A program made the position numbers and the translations under genes. Shown piece by piece: positions 1 to 8,331 of a DNA stretch of 64,000 nt. The stretch covers positions 56,649 through 120,648 of the forward strand of contig NZ_JARGNU010000012.1 of the NCBI RefSeq assembly GCF_029212375.1, written 5' to 3'. How positions within the stretch are numbered: position 1 is the stretch's first letter; every line of letters begins with the position of its first letter. Under the pieces are notes generated by a model, which was not told the origin of the DNA, ran no database searches, and saw only the letters and a program-made list of their open reading frames with translations. Source of the stretch: Zhongshania sp. (lineage in GTDB: Bacteria; Pseudomonadota; Gammaproteobacteria; Pseudomonadales; Spongiibacteraceae).

Positions 1-998
1 TCGTTCGCGGCACCGGCGCAGTATTCCTCGGTGGGCCGCCATTAGTTAAAGCGGCAACCGGCGAAGAAGTCACGGTTGAAGAGCTGGGCGGTGCAGACAT
101 GCACACCTCTGTAAGTGGCACCTGCGATTACCCCGCAGACACCGAAGAAGAAGCCATTGCCATTGGTCGCGAGATCGTTGCCCAGTGGAGCAAAACCAAA
201 AAATGGGATGCCCAGCAGCAGGCGCCGGAAGCACCGTATTACGACCCTAAAGAGTTGTACGGCATTATCCCAGCCAATATCAAAACTCAGTTCGACATGA
301 TGGAAGTGATTGCCCGTGTAGTCGATGGCAGCCGTTTCCACGAGTACCAGCCCGCCTACGGCAAAACCTTGATCTGCGGCTTTGCGCATATCTGGGGTTA
401 TAAAGTGGGCATTATCGGCAACAACGGTATTCTGTTTAACGACAGCTCTAAAAAGGCGTCGCACTTTATTCAGCTGTGTAACCAGAATAAAACGCCGCTG
501 GTGTTCTTGCAGAATATCACCGGTTATATGGTTGGCCGCGAATACGAGCGCGAAGGTATTACCAAAGACGGCGCCAAAATGATCATGGTGCAAGCGGGTA
601 GCGAAGTGCCTAAGTTCACTATTATGACCAATGGCTCTTACGGCGCTGGTAACTACGGCATGTGTGGTCGCGCTTTTGACAGCCGCTTCTTGTTCAGCTG
701 GCCCAATAGCGAAATTTCGGTAATGGGTGGCGAGCAAGCAGCAAAAACTTTGGCGACCATTAAAACCACTCAGCTTGAGCGCGAAGGCAAAACCCTGAGC
801 GATGAAGAGCGTGCAAAAATTTACAGCGATGTAACTGACGATTACGAGCATCAAAGTAGCGCTTACTACACTTCATCGTTAATTTGGGATGACGGCATTA
901 TTGATCCAGCCGATACCCGCAATGCACTGGGTATGGCGATTGCCACCGCGATGAATGCACCGATTGAAGATCCGCGTTACGGCGTATTGCGCATCTAA
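1..998 (+). CDS. Acyl-CoA carboxylase carboxyltransferase (beta) subunit, 5'-truncated by the window edge
   Basis: The reading frame is open from base 3 and the start lies outside the window, so about 331 C-terminal residues are seen. The segment is the C-terminal crotonase-like half of a biotin-dependent carboxyltransferase. Visible family signatures are YGIIPANIKTQFDMMEVIAR, the oxyanion-hole region IIGNNGILF, LQNITGYMVG, YGAGNYGMCGRAF and ISVMGGEQAA. These match the 3-methylcrotonyl-CoA/geranyl-CoA carboxylase beta branch more closely than propionyl- or acetyl-CoA carboxylases. The enzyme transfers carboxyl from carboxybiotin to a branched enoyl-CoA in the cytoplasm. The next genes, an acyl-CoA dehydrogenase 29 bp downstream and an SDR, repeat the order of the acyclic terpene (atuC-atuD-atuG) pathway, but leucine catabolism is equally possible. 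The partner biotin-carrying alpha subunit is not in the window. Confidence 0.88.
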   Translation, partial: VRGTGAVFLGGPPLVKAATGEEVTVEELGGADMHTSVSGTCDYPADTEEEAIAIGREIVAQWSKTKKWDAQQQAPEAPYYDPKELYGIIPANIKTQFDMMEVIARVVDGSRFHEYQPAYGKTLICGFAHIWGYKVGIIGNNGILFNDSSKKASHFIQLCNQNKTPLVFLQNITGYMVGREYEREGITKDGAKMIMVQAGSEVPKFTIMTNGSYGAGNYGMCGRAFDSRFLFSWPNSEISVMGGEQAAKTLATIKTTQLEREGKTLSDEERAKIYSDVTDDYEHQSSAYYTSSLIWDDGIIDPADTRNALGMAIATAMNAPIEDPRYGVLRI

Positions 999-1027
999 GC
1001 GCGTTTGCTAAGAATTGAGGAATAGTC

Positions 1028-2197
1028 ATGACAAATTTATTTGAATTAGGTGAAGAGCATCAAGGCCTGCTAGACCACGCCGACCGTATTGCTAAGGATA
1101 TGTTGTATCCATTAGCTGAGCGTATGGACAATGAAGAGTGGTGGCCGTCTGAGCTGTTTCCAAAATTAGGCGAACTCGGCCTGTTGGGCGTTACTGTTGC
1201 GCCTGAGTACGGCGGCGCCGGCATGGACTTCTTGTCTTGCGGCGTTATCGCCCAGGCGTTCTCGCGCTGGAACCACGCCCTAGGTTTGAGCTGGGTGGTT
1301 CACGACAATTTGTTCGCCAATAATATTTATGCAAACGCTAGCGAGTTTCTGAAAAAGAAATACCTGCCAGATGTCTGCGCCGGTACCAAGATTGGCGCTT
1401 TGGGTTTGACTGAGCCGGGTGCAGGTTCTGACGCGCTAGGTTCTATGCGCACCACTGCCCGTCAAGACGGCGATCACTACGTGTTGAACGGCAGCAAGAT
1501 TTACATCACTAACGGCCCCGTTGCCGACGTGTTGTTGGTTTATGCAAAAACCGAAAAAGACGCAGGCTCAAAAGGCATCACTGCATTTTTGGTAGAGAAA
1601 GATTTCCCCGGTTTTAAAGTTGCACAGAAACTCACTAAAATGGGTTTCCGTGGCAGCCAAACTGCGGAATTGGTTTTTGAAGAGTGCCGCGTACCCGCAG
1701 AAAATATCGTGGGCGAATTAGGTCAGGGCCACCGCGTTGTCATGAGCGGTCTGGATCTTGAGCGCGCCATGATTAATCCAATTTGTGTCGGTATTGCCGA
1801 GCGGGCATTGGAATTGTCGGTAGATTACGCCAAAACCCGTCAGCAATTTGGTAAGCCTATTGCGAGCTTCCAAATGGTACAAAGCCGCTTGGCCGATATG
1901 TACGCCAATGTTGAAACCATGAAGCTGATGACCTACCGCGCACTGTCTGCCTGCCAAGGCGTTGCTCACGGCGAAGCTGGTCGTGGCGAGATTCACAAGC
2001 TGACGGCAGCGGCGATTATGTTTGTAGCCAACACTTTGAACAAAGTCCTCGACGACGGCGTGCAAGTACATGGCGGTAGCGGTTATATTTGGGAATCTGA
2101 AATAAACCGTCTGTTCCGCGCCACTAAGCTATTAGAGATTGGTGCCGGTACAACAGAAGTTCGTAAACTGATAATTGCCGGCGAACTACTCCGTTAA
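1028..2197 (+). CDS. Acyl-CoA dehydrogenase (isovaleryl-/citronellyl-CoA dehydrogenase-like)
   Basis: A 389-residue FAD-dependent acyl-CoA dehydrogenase of normal length. It has the N-terminal helical domain, the FAD-binding signature around LTEPGAGSDALGSM, and the C-terminal helical domain ending in LEIGAGTTEVRKLIIAGELL. The predicted catalytic base is Glu245 in SGLDLER; a glutamate at this place (rather than near the C-terminus) is the hallmark of isovaleryl-CoA dehydrogenase and its relatives. It introduces the alpha-beta double bond that a carboxylase of the methylcrotonyl/geranyl type then uses, which agrees with the preceding gene. A GAGG ribosome-binding site precedes the ATG. The substrate (isovaleryl versus citronellyl or another branched acyl-CoA) cannot be settled from sequence alone. 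Confidence 0.92.
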   Translation: MTNLFELGEEHQGLLDHADRIAKDMLYPLAERMDNEEWWPSELFPKLGELGLLGVTVAPEYGGAGMDFLSCGVIAQAFSRWNHALGLSWVVHDNLFANNIYANASEFLKKKYLPDVCAGTKIGALGLTEPGAGSDALGSMRTTARQDGDHYVLNGSKIYITNGPVADVLLVYAKTEKDAGSKGITAFLVEKDFPGFKVAQKLTKMGFRGSQTAELVFEECRVPAENIVGELGQGHRVVMSGLDLERAMINPICVGIAERALELSVDYAKTRQQFGKPIASFQMVQSRLADMYANVETMKLMTYRALSACQGVAHGEAGRGEIHKLTAAAIMFVANTLNKVLDDGVQVHGGSGYIWESEINRLFRATKLLEIGAGTTEVRKLIIAGELLR

Positions 2198-2224
2198 GAG
2201 TCGTAATCGGCTGAGATATTGCTA

Positions 2225-3073
2225 ATGAAAAAGCCGCTGGTCGTACCGAGCGACGCTGAATTTGCCACTGCCCCGCTGCCTTTTAGCGGGGGCTCTTTTG
2301 CGGGCCAAGTGGTGTTGGTCAGTGGCGGCGGCAGCGGCATTGGTAAAGCCACTGCGTGGTTGTTTGCACGCCTTGGCGCCCACCTTATTATTACTGGACG
2401 CACCGAGCAAAAGCTCGTCGATACCGTTGCGGCATTGACAGACGCTGGTTTGTCGGCGAGTTACAAGCTTCAAGATATTCGTGATTACGAAGGCATTGCG
2501 GCGATGTACGAAGCCATATACGCCGAATTTGGTCGCCTCGATGTGCTCGTTAATAATGCGGGCGGCCAGTTCCCCCAATCGTCTATCGACTTCTCTAAAA
2601 ACGGCTGGGATGCCGTGGTTAATAATAACCTCAATGGCAGCTGGTATATGATGCAACACGCTGCGCGCCAATGGCGCGACCGTGGCCTGCAGGGCAGCAT
2701 TGTGAACATTGTCGCGGTTGTGCCGCGGGGTATGTGCGGCGGCGCTCACACTTGTGCGGCCCGCGCTGGGGTTATACACCTTTCAAAAACGGTGGCGGTG
2801 GAGTGGGCGGAATACAATATTCGCGTCAATTGCGTTGCCCCCGGTGTTATTTACAGCGAAGGCATGGGTGCCTACAGCCCCGAGGCCATGAGCGAGTTCG
2901 ATAAGTCCAACCCTATGAAGCGCTTCGGTACACCTTGGGATATCGCCCAAGCTTGTGTGTATCTCGGTGGCCCTAGCGGCAGTTTCATTACCGGTGAAGT
3001 GCTCACCATTGATGGTGGTGGTCAGTTGTGGGGAGATTTGTGGATGCAGGGTAAGCCGGATTATTTTAAATAA
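2225..3073 (+). CDS. SDR-family oxidoreductase, AtuG / peroxisomal enoyl-CoA reductase-like
   Basis: A short-chain dehydrogenase/reductase of 282 residues counted from the ATG; an upstream TTG in the same frame is less likely. The Rossmann cofactor loop is LVSGGGSGIGKA near residue 33 and the NNAGG motif follows near residue 112. The usual YxxxK catalytic pair is not present: the site reads TCAARAGVIHLSKTVAVEW, where Tyr is replaced by Ala, as in 2,4-dienoyl-CoA and trans-2-enoyl-CoA reductases. CVAPGVIYSEGMGAY further supports the PECR/AtuG branch. It lies 27 bp after the dehydrogenase, ends an apparent three-gene operon and is followed by a strong terminator. A role in reducing or dehydrogenating CoA intermediates of the same pathway is inferred. 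Confidence 0.82.
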   Translation: MKKPLVVPSDAEFATAPLPFSGGSFAGQVVLVSGGGSGIGKATAWLFARLGAHLIITGRTEQKLVDTVAALTDAGLSASYKLQDIRDYEGIAAMYEAIYAEFGRLDVLVNNAGGQFPQSSIDFSKNGWDAVVNNNLNGSWYMMQHAARQWRDRGLQGSIVNIVAVVPRGMCGGAHTCAARAGVIHLSKTVAVEWAEYNIRVNCVAPGVIYSEGMGAYSPEAMSEFDKSNPMKRFGTPWDIAQACVYLGGPSGSFITGEVLTIDGGGQLWGDLWMQGKPDYFK

Positions 3074-3089
3074 AGTTTTGCCAGATAAT

Positions 3090-3127
3090 TGGCAAAGGGG
3101 TGAGGCGCAAGCCTCACCCCTTTTTTT
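3090..3127. terminator. Bidirectional rho-independent terminator
   Basis: An 11-bp perfect stem (AGGGGTGAGGC / GCCTCACCCCT) with a GCAA tetraloop is followed by seven T on the plus strand and by AAAGG/CCTTTG on the other side. It separates the convergent SDR gene and metF and can serve both. Confidence 0.93.
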
Positions 3128-3959
3128 ATGGATGGGCGCTTATTACCGCTTCGGCAATGCGTTTAATCGGTTCAACTTGATTCATGCTGTAAAAATGAAT
3201 ACCAGGTGCGCCGCCTTCCATCAGAATATGGCATAGCTCGCTGACGAACTCGGTACCAAATTCAATAATACTCTGCTGGTCGTCGCCATAGCCTTCTAAT
3301 TTTTGGGTCAACCAACGCGGTATATCTGCACCGCAATTGCGAGAGAAACGCGCGAGATTGGCAAAATTAGTGATGGGCATAATGCCGGGATAAATCGGCT
3401 TTTCGATGCCGGCTTTTTCGCAGTCTTCTAAAAAGTAGAAGTAGGCATCGGCATTGAAAAAATACTGGGTGATGGCGCTATTGGCACCGGCATCCAATTT
3501 GTTTTTCAAAAAGTTGATGTCAGCTTGATAGCTTTTGGCATCGGGGTGAATCTCTGGATACGCCGCTACTTCAATCTGAAAGTGATCGCCGGTGTGCTTG
3601 CGAATAAACTCTACCAGCTCTCTGGCGTAAACCTGACGCGTTGCGCCCATGCCCGAGGGAATGTCGCCGCGCAGTGCAACAATGCGGTCGATGCCCGCAT
3701 CTTTGTAGTCATTGAGCAGGGTCAGGATCTCTGATTCTTCATCGCCACCAAAAGACAAATGCGGCGCAACCGAGAGTCCTGCTTTTTTGGTTTCTAAAAC
3801 AATCCCGCGGGTATTGTCGCGGGTCGAACCGCCAGCGCCATAAGTAACCGAGAAAAATTCGGGGTTTAAAGCCGCCAACTGGCTGCGGGTGTCTTTTAAC
3901 TTCTCGCGACCGGCTTCGGTTTTAGGCGGGAAGAATTCAAAGCTATAGCGGTTTGCCAT
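3126..3959 (-). CDS. metF: 5,10-methylenetetrahydrofolate reductase
   Basis: A 277-residue FAD-dependent TIM-barrel enzyme that reduces 5,10-methylene-THF to 5-methyl-THF, the methyl donor for methionine synthesis. The N-terminus SFEFFPPKTEAG carries the catalytic glutamate (equivalent to E. coli Glu28), followed by FFSVTYGAGGSTRDNT, the folate/FAD site RIVALRGDIPSG, and the C-terminal GAPGIHFYSMNQ. It is slightly shorter than the E. coli enzyme because it lacks an N-terminal extension. It is the last gene of a minus-strand block with metK and ahcY, so the SAM cycle and methyl regeneration are grouped. The 130-bp gap to ahcY holds a palindromic repeat. Confidence 0.96.
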   Translation of the reverse strand: MANRYSFEFFPPKTEAGREKLKDTRSQLAALNPEFFSVTYGAGGSTRDNTRGIVLETKKAGLSVAPHLSFGGDEESEILTLLNDYKDAGIDRIVALRGDIPSGMGATRQVYARELVEFIRKHTGDHFQIEVAAYPEIHPDAKSYQADINFLKNKLDAGANSAITQYFFNADAYFYFLEDCEKAGIEKPIYPGIMPITNFANLARFSRNCGADIPRWLTQKLEGYGDDQQSIIEFGTEFVSELCHILMEGGAPGIHFYSMNQVEPIKRIAEAVISAHP

Positions 3960-4029
3960 GATGTAATCCGTAGTGTGTTGGAAGCTTCGAGCTTTCCGTA
4001 TTTATTAAAGCCGCTAGGCTAAATGCTAG

Positions 4030-4074
4030 ACGGGAGATGGGAGACGCTACGACTTCGCGTTTTCCGTCTCCCGT
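4030..4074. repeat. Palindromic intergenic element, gene-less relative of the element at 5496-5938
   Basis: Two 18-bp arms (4030-4047 ACGGGAGATGGGAGACGC and 4057-4074) match as an inverted repeat at 15 of 18 positions around a 9-base loop. The preceding bases GCTAAATGCT are the same as those preceding the S23-gene element upstream of ahcY. It fills most of the gap between metF and ahcY. Confidence 0.75.
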
Positions 4075-4089
4075 AAAGCGTCTGCCGCC

Positions 4090-5466
4090 TTAGTATTTAT
4101 AACTCTCTGGCTTAAACGGTCCTTCAACGGGCACACCGATGTAGTCTGCCTGAGTTTTGCTGAGCTGGGTCAGCACACCGCCGAAACCGGCAACCATGTG
4201 GGCGGCTACTTCTTCGTCTAATTTCTTGGGCAGTACTTCTACGGTAATGGCGTTAGCTTTGAAGTTAGCTTCTAAATCGGCGAAGCGACGCTCGTAAAGG
4301 TAAATTTGTGCCAGTACTTGGTTGGCAAAAGAACCGTCCATGATACGGCTTGGGTGGCCAGTGGCGTTGCCAAGGTTAACCAAGCGGCCTTCTGATAATA
4401 GAATCAAGTGATCGTTAGCGGCCTTGTTGCGGTAAACCAAGTGTACCTGTGGTTTAACTTCTTCCCACTCCCAGTTTTTGCGCATAAAGGCGGTGTCGAT
4501 CTCATTGTCGAAGTGACCGATATTGCACACTACGCAGCCATTTTTCAGGGCTTTAAGCATATTGGAATCGCAAACATTGACGTTGCCAGTAGTGGTCACC
4601 AGCAGGTCGGTGTTGCCCAACACCAACGTGTTAACACAGGCTTCGCTGCCGTCGTTAACGCCGTTGTTGTAGGGTGAAACCACTTCGTAACCGTCCATGC
4701 AAGCTTGCATGGCGCAGATTGGATCGACTTCGCTGATCTTAACAATCATGCCTTCTTGGCGTAATGATGCTGCAGAACCTTTACCCACATCGCCGTAGCC
4801 AATGACCAATGCTTTTTTACCAGACAGCAGGTGATCGGTGCCGCGCTTGATCGCATCGTTCAGGCTGTGACGGCAGCCGTATTTGTTGTCGTTTTTAGAC
4901 TTGGTTACCGAGTCGTTAACGTTGATCGCAGGTACTTTTAGTTCGCCCTTCGCCATCATTTCTTGTAGACGGTGAACACCGGTAGTGGTCTCTTCCGTGA
5001 TGCCATGAATGCGGTCCATCATCTGCGGGTATTTCTGGTGAAGCAGGCCAGTCAAATCGCCGCCATCATCCAATACCATATTGGCATCCCAAGGCTGGCC
5101 ATCTTTTAAAATAGTTTGCTCTAGGCACCACTCATACTCTTCTTCCGTTTCGCCTTTCCAAGCAAATACTGGAACACCAGCAGCGGCAATCGCAGCAGCG
5201 GCGTGATCTTGAGTAGAGAAAATATTGCACGACGACCAGCGCACTTCTGCACCGAGCTCGATTAAGGTTTCAATCAAAACCCCAGTTTGAATTGTCATGT
5301 GAATACAACCCAAAATCTTGGCGCCAGCCAATGGCTTGTCAGCGCCGTATTTTGAACGCATAGCCATCAGCGCAGGCATTTCGCCTTCGGCAATGCTGAG
5401 TTCTTTACGGCCCCAAGCGGCAAGGGAGATGTCGGCTACTTTGTAATCGGTGAAGGTGTTGCTCAT
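4090..5466 (-). CDS. ahcY: S-adenosylhomocysteine hydrolase
   Basis: A 458-residue NAD-dependent enzyme that splits S-adenosylhomocysteine to homocysteine and adenosine, removing the inhibitory product of methyltransferases. Clear landmarks are the N-terminal substrate region [20 protein letters not shown], the catalytic region [20 protein letters not shown], the NAD-binding Rossmann loop [12 protein letters not shown] near residue 226, [11 protein letters not shown], and the C-terminal PFKPESYKY that contributes to the neighbouring subunit's cofactor site. Length is normal for the bacterial type with the extra insert. An AGAGG ribosome-binding site precedes the ATG. Palindromic elements of one family lie immediately on both sides of the gene. 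Confidence 0.97.
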   Translation of the reverse strand: MSNTFTDYKVADISLAAWGRKELSIAEGEMPALMAMRSKYGADKPLAGAKILGCIHMTIQTGVLIETLIELGAEVRWSSCNIFSTQDHAAAAIAAAGVPVFAWKGETEEEYEWCLEQTILKDGQPWDANMVLDDGGDLTGLLHQKYPQMMDRIHGITEETTTGVHRLQEMMAKGELKVPAINVNDSVTKSKNDNKYGCRHSLNDAIKRGTDHLLSGKKALVIGYGDVGKGSAASLRQEGMIVKISEVDPICAMQACMDGYEVVSPYNNGVNDGSEACVNTLVLGNTDLLVTTTGNVNVCDSNMLKALKNGCVVCNIGHFDNEIDTAFMRKNWEWEEVKPQVHLVYRNKAANDHLILLSEGRLVNLGNATGHPSRIMDGSFANQVLAQIYLYERRFADLEANFKANAITVEVLPKKLDEEVAAHMVAGFGGVLTQLSKTQADYIGVPVEGPFKPESYKY

Positions 5467-5495
5467 GGTGTATACCTCTATAAGCTAAATGCTGG

Positions 5496-5938
5496 ACGGG
5501 AGACGGGAGACGCAAAAGCGCTCATTCGGTACTCGCCCTAAGTCGGTTAATTAGTGCCGCCAGTTTCGCGAAAACGCGTTCAAGGGCTGGCTGCCAATTC
5601 TCTTGTTCGTTTATATAGCCTAGTTGTGTGGCTATAATTATTTGCGTTTCTAATTCTGCTAAGGATCCCCTAGCGATATACAGAAAGCGTAAAAAGTCTT
5701 TGTCTGATCCACGGGCGGCTCCCTCTGCGATATTGCTCGGAACACTAATTGCTGAGCGTCGCATCTGGCTGATAAGCCCGAATCGTTCATCTTGCGGAAA
5801 CGCTGCACTGAATTCATAAACATGATGAACCAGCGCCACAGAGTCCTGCCAAACATCCATTCGTATATGTCGCCGCTCCATGGCAATCTCCAAATAGTTT
5901 TGAGCGGGTTTTACGCTTTTGCGTATACCGTCTCCCGT
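5496..5938. mobile_element. Inverted-repeat-bounded 443-bp element carrying an S23-type four-helix-bundle gene
   Basis: The arm at 5496-5520 and the arm at 5914-5938 are inverted copies of each other at 23 of 25 positions (outer ends ACGGGAGACGG, inner ends ACGCAAAAGCG). The only gene between them is the S23-family protein. No transposase and no clear target-site duplication are seen. A gene-less element with the same outer ends and the same left flank lies at 4030-4074. Whether it moves is inference. Confidence 0.6.
5522..5893 (-). CDS. Four-helix-bundle protein (23S rRNA intervening-sequence / S23 family)
   Basis: A 123-residue protein of the family first seen in 23S rRNA intervening sequences and related to the Avd protein of diversity-generating retroelements. 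Diagnostic motifs are MDVWQDSVALVHHVYEFS near the N-terminus, the central QMRRSAISVPSNIAEGAARG and the helix FLRFLYIARGSLAELETQI. The start could be Met1 or Met5; RRHIRMDVW is close to the usual family start. Such proteins form basic pentameric bundles that may bind nucleic acid; no enzymatic function is known. It sits alone between metK and ahcY, inside a pair of 25-bp inverted repeats, with no rRNA gene nearby, and looks like a passenger rather than part of the SAM pathway. Confidence 0.85.
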   Translation of the reverse strand: MEIAMERRHIRMDVWQDSVALVHHVYEFSAAFPQDERFGLISQMRRSAISVPSNIAEGAARGSDKDFLRFLYIARGSLAELETQIIIATQLGYINEQENWQPALERVFAKLAALINRLRASTE

Positions 5939-5953
5939 TCAGCCTCTCCCGCG

Positions 5954-7162
5954 CTACAGCGCCGCCTTCAACGCCTCCGCCCGATCCGTTTTCTCCCAGC
6001 TAAACGCCGTAGCAGTTTCTGATTTCTCTTCGCCGTTTTCTTTAAAGTTATAGGTCAACTCGTAAGGCTCGCGACCAAAGTGGCCGTAGGCGGCGGTGGG
6101 TTGGTACATGGGGTGAGCTAAGTCCAACATTTTGGTGATGCCGTAGGGGCGCAGGTCGAAGACTTCACGTACTGCGGCTACCAGTTTGGCGTCGCTGACT
6201 TTGCCGGTGCCAAAGGTGTTGATCGAAATCGAGGTGGGTTCGGCAACACCAATGGCATAGCTCACCTGAATTTCACAGCGGTCGGCAAGGCCGGCGGCAA
6301 CGATATTTTTGGCAACATAACGGCCTGCATACGCCGCGCTGCGGTCAACCTTTGAGGGGTCTTTGCCCGAGAACGCGCCGCCACCATGACGGGCCATGCC
6401 GCCGTAGGTGTCTACAATAATTTTACGGCCGGTCAGGCCGCAATCGCCAACGGGGCCGCCAATCACGAATTTGCCGGTAGGGTTGATGTGGTACTGGGTG
6501 CCGGCGTGCAGTAGTTCAGTTGGAATCACGTTTTTAATGATTTCTTCGCGCACGGCTTCTTGCAGGTCTTTCTGTGAAATTTCTGGGTTGTGCTGGGTAG
6601 ACAGTACAACGGCATCTACGGCAACGGGTAGGCCGTTTTCATAGCGCAGGGTGACCTGACTTTTCGCGTCTGGGCGCAACCATGAGAGCACGCGATTTTT
6701 GCGCAGGTAGGCCTGACGCTCTACTAAGCGGTGGGCGTAAAACAGCGGCGCGGGCATCAGCGACGGGGTTTCATTGGTGGCGTAGCCGAACATTAGACCT
6801 TGGTCGCCAGCGCCTTGATCTTCTGGGCGGGCGCGGTCAACGCCTTGGTTAATGTCTACCGACTGCTTGCCAATGGCGTTTAATACCGCGCAGCTGGCGC
6901 CGTCGAAGCCAACGTCTGAACTGTTGTAGCCAATGCCGGTGATTACGTCGCGAATGATGTCTTCTAAATCGACATAACAGGAGGTGGTCACTTCACCGGC
7001 AACAATCGCCATGCCAGTTTTTACTAGGGTCTCTACGGCTACGCGGGCGTGCTTATCGCGGGCGATAATTGCGTCGAGCACGGCGTCAGAAATCTGGTCG
7101 GCCATCTTGTCTGGATGTCCTTCAGACACCGACTCCGAGGTAAAAATACTGTATTCAGACAT
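5954..7162 (-). CDS. metK: S-adenosylmethionine synthetase
   Basis: A 402-residue cytoplasmic enzyme that forms SAM from methionine and ATP. All three family signatures are visible: the N-terminal [35 protein letters not shown], and the P-loop-like [19 protein letters not shown]. Length is close to the usual 380-400. An AAAGGA ribosome-binding site lies upstream of the ATG. The gene starts 36 bp after the ArsR-methyltransferase regulator, so the two are probably co-transcribed and controlled by the palindrome at 8248-8271. No SAM or SAH riboswitch was recognised in the short leader. Confidence 0.97.
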   Translation of the reverse strand: MSEYSIFTSESVSEGHPDKMADQISDAVLDAIIARDKHARVAVETLVKTGMAIVAGEVTTSCYVDLEDIIRDVITGIGYNSSDVGFDGASCAVLNAIGKQSVDINQGVDRARPEDQGAGDQGLMFGYATNETPSLMPAPLFYAHRLVERQAYLRKNRVLSWLRPDAKSQVTLRYENGLPVAVDAVVLSTQHNPEISQKDLQEAVREEIIKNVIPTELLHAGTQYHINPTGKFVIGGPVGDCGLTGRKIIVDTYGGMARHGGGAFSGKDPSKVDRSAAYAGRYVAKNIVAAGLADRCEIQVSYAIGVAEPTSISINTFGTGKVSDAKLVAAVREVFDLRPYGITKMLDLAHPMYQPTAAYGHFGREPYELTYNFKENGEEKSETATAFSWEKTDRAEALKAAL

Positions 7163-7198
7163 ATTGGCAATCGTCCTTTGGTAATGGCCTGCGCGGTT

Positions 7199-8221
7199 TT
7201 ACGCGCTGTGGCTCGGGGTGTGAAAAGTGTGGGGCTCGGCTTTAATAAATTGCCGAACCTGTACGCGAAATCCATTGAGCTGGGCGAGGTAGGCGGCGGC
7301 GCCGTCTTGCAAACCGCTGGCTACGGCCCACTCGCTTAAATCATCGGGTTCAAAACCCAGCCACAAATCGCCGCAGGCGTCACGGGCCCAGCTTTGATCG
7401 TGGCGGCACAAATCGGTAACGCAAAATAAGCCGCCGGGCTTTAATAAGCGCGCGGCGTCTTTAAAAATATCGGCCGGCGAAGGCACGTGGTGTAGCACCA
7501 TATTGCACACCACGCAGTCGGCACTATTGGGCGCTAACTGGGCATCGCGGCTGTCGCCCAGCACCATGGCTACGTTGCCAAGGCCCTGTTGGTTTACAAA
7601 CTCGCCCGCGCGCTTGAGCATGGCCTCGGCATTATCCACCGCCACTACCTTGGCATAGCGAGGTGACAGTTCGGCTAAAAAAGCGCCTTCGCCTGGGCCA
7701 ATCTCAATAGCGAGCTCACCGCCCTGAGGTTGGCTGCTGCGTAGTAATTCCATGCAACTGTGGCCGTATACATTAAAGGCCACCATCTGTTCTTGCTGCT
7801 CGCCAAATTCGCTGGCGTGTTCGGCAAAAAAGGCCCGCGAGCGTTCGGCGCGCTCTACGTAGACTTGCTCTAGGCGCTGTTGCTGGTCGAGGTCTAGCTG
7901 CATGAGGTCGGCGCTGCTGAGCAGGGCGTCGTGCAGAGGCGCTAAATCGGCGATCGCGGCGGTGTAAGTGCGCCGATAAAATAGGCTATTGCCTTCTCTG
8001 CGCTTGGTAATTAAGCCCGCGGTGGTTAGGGTTTTAAGGTGGTGACTCATCCCTGACTGCCGGCAATCGAGAATGTGGCAAAGCTCTTGAACCGAGTAGG
8101 CGTCGCGACTCAATACCCGCAAAACTTGCAGGCGCAGCATATCGCCGCCGGCTTTGCAGAGTTGCAATAGGGCATCGTTGCTCGCAGTTATTGCGGTGCT
8201 GAGTGGGCTCGCTGAGTTCAT
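7199..8221 (-). CDS. ArsR-family regulator fused to a SAM-dependent methyltransferase (SahR-like)
   Basis: A 340-residue two-domain protein. Residues about 15-95 form an ArsR winged helix (LRLQVLRVLSRDAYSVQEL, then QSGMSHHLKTLTTAGLITKR with the recognition helix); the metal-binding cysteine box of classical ArsR/SmtB sensors is not obvious. Residues about 140-330 are a class I methyltransferase with motif I AIEIGPGEGAFLAEL, the acidic strand VVAVDNAEAML and DCVVCNMVLHHVPSPADIF. ArsR-methyltransferase fusions next to metK/ahcY have been described as SahR regulators of the SAM cycle that respond to S-adenosylhomocysteine; the adjacent genes and the upstream palindrome support this reading. The ATG has no Shine-Dalgarno sequence and lies about one base after the predicted transcription start. 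Ligand and target are inferred. Confidence 0.85.
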   Translation of the reverse strand: MNSASPLSTAITASNDALLQLCKAGGDMLRLQVLRVLSRDAYSVQELCHILDCRQSGMSHHLKTLTTAGLITKRREGNSLFYRRTYTAAIADLAPLHDALLSSADLMQLDLDQQQRLEQVYVERAERSRAFFAEHASEFGEQQEQMVAFNVYGHSCMELLRSSQPQGGELAIEIGPGEGAFLAELSPRYAKVVAVDNAEAMLKRAGEFVNQQGLGNVAMVLGDSRDAQLAPNSADCVVCNMVLHHVPSPADIFKDAARLLKPGGLFCVTDLCRHDQSWARDACGDLWLGFEPDDLSEWAVASGLQDGAAAYLAQLNGFRVQVRQFIKAEPHTFHTPSHSA

Positions 8222-8228
8222 GCCGCGC

Positions 8229-8271
8229 AGTGTAGCAGGATTTTTATCTATATCAAAATATATTGATATAG
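8229..8271 (-). promoter_or_regulatory. Promoter and 24-bp palindromic operator of the ArsR-methyltransferase/metK operon
   Basis: Bases 8248-8271 form a palindrome with perfect 9-bp arms CTATATCAA and TTGATATAG around AATATA. On the minus strand one arm supplies a -35 box TTGATA (8251-8256), which is 16 bp from a -10 box TACACT (8229-8234). A repressor bound to the palindrome would cover the -35 box. The expected transcription start (about 8222) abuts the ATG at 8221, so the message should be leaderless or nearly so. Confidence 0.7.
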
Positions 8272-8331
8272 TTCTCGTCTGGGCTGCGCGTCAGTTTTGC
8301 TGGCTGTTTTACGGCTTGGCCGTTGCGAGCG

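Noticed and set aside
1..3073. Firm assignment to the acyclic terpene (atu) pathway
   Set aside because: Order and families fit, but the hydratase, biotin-carrying subunit and other atu genes are not in view; leucine or other branched-chain catabolism fits equally.
5522..5893. Diversity-generating retroelement (Avd-like protein)
   Set aside because: No reverse transcriptase or template/variable repeat pair was seen nearby; only the S23/Avd-type helical protein is present.
7163..7198. SAM or SAH riboswitch ahead of metK
   Set aside because: The gap is only 36 bp and holds just a ribosome-binding site; likewise no riboswitch-like structure was recognised before ahcY.
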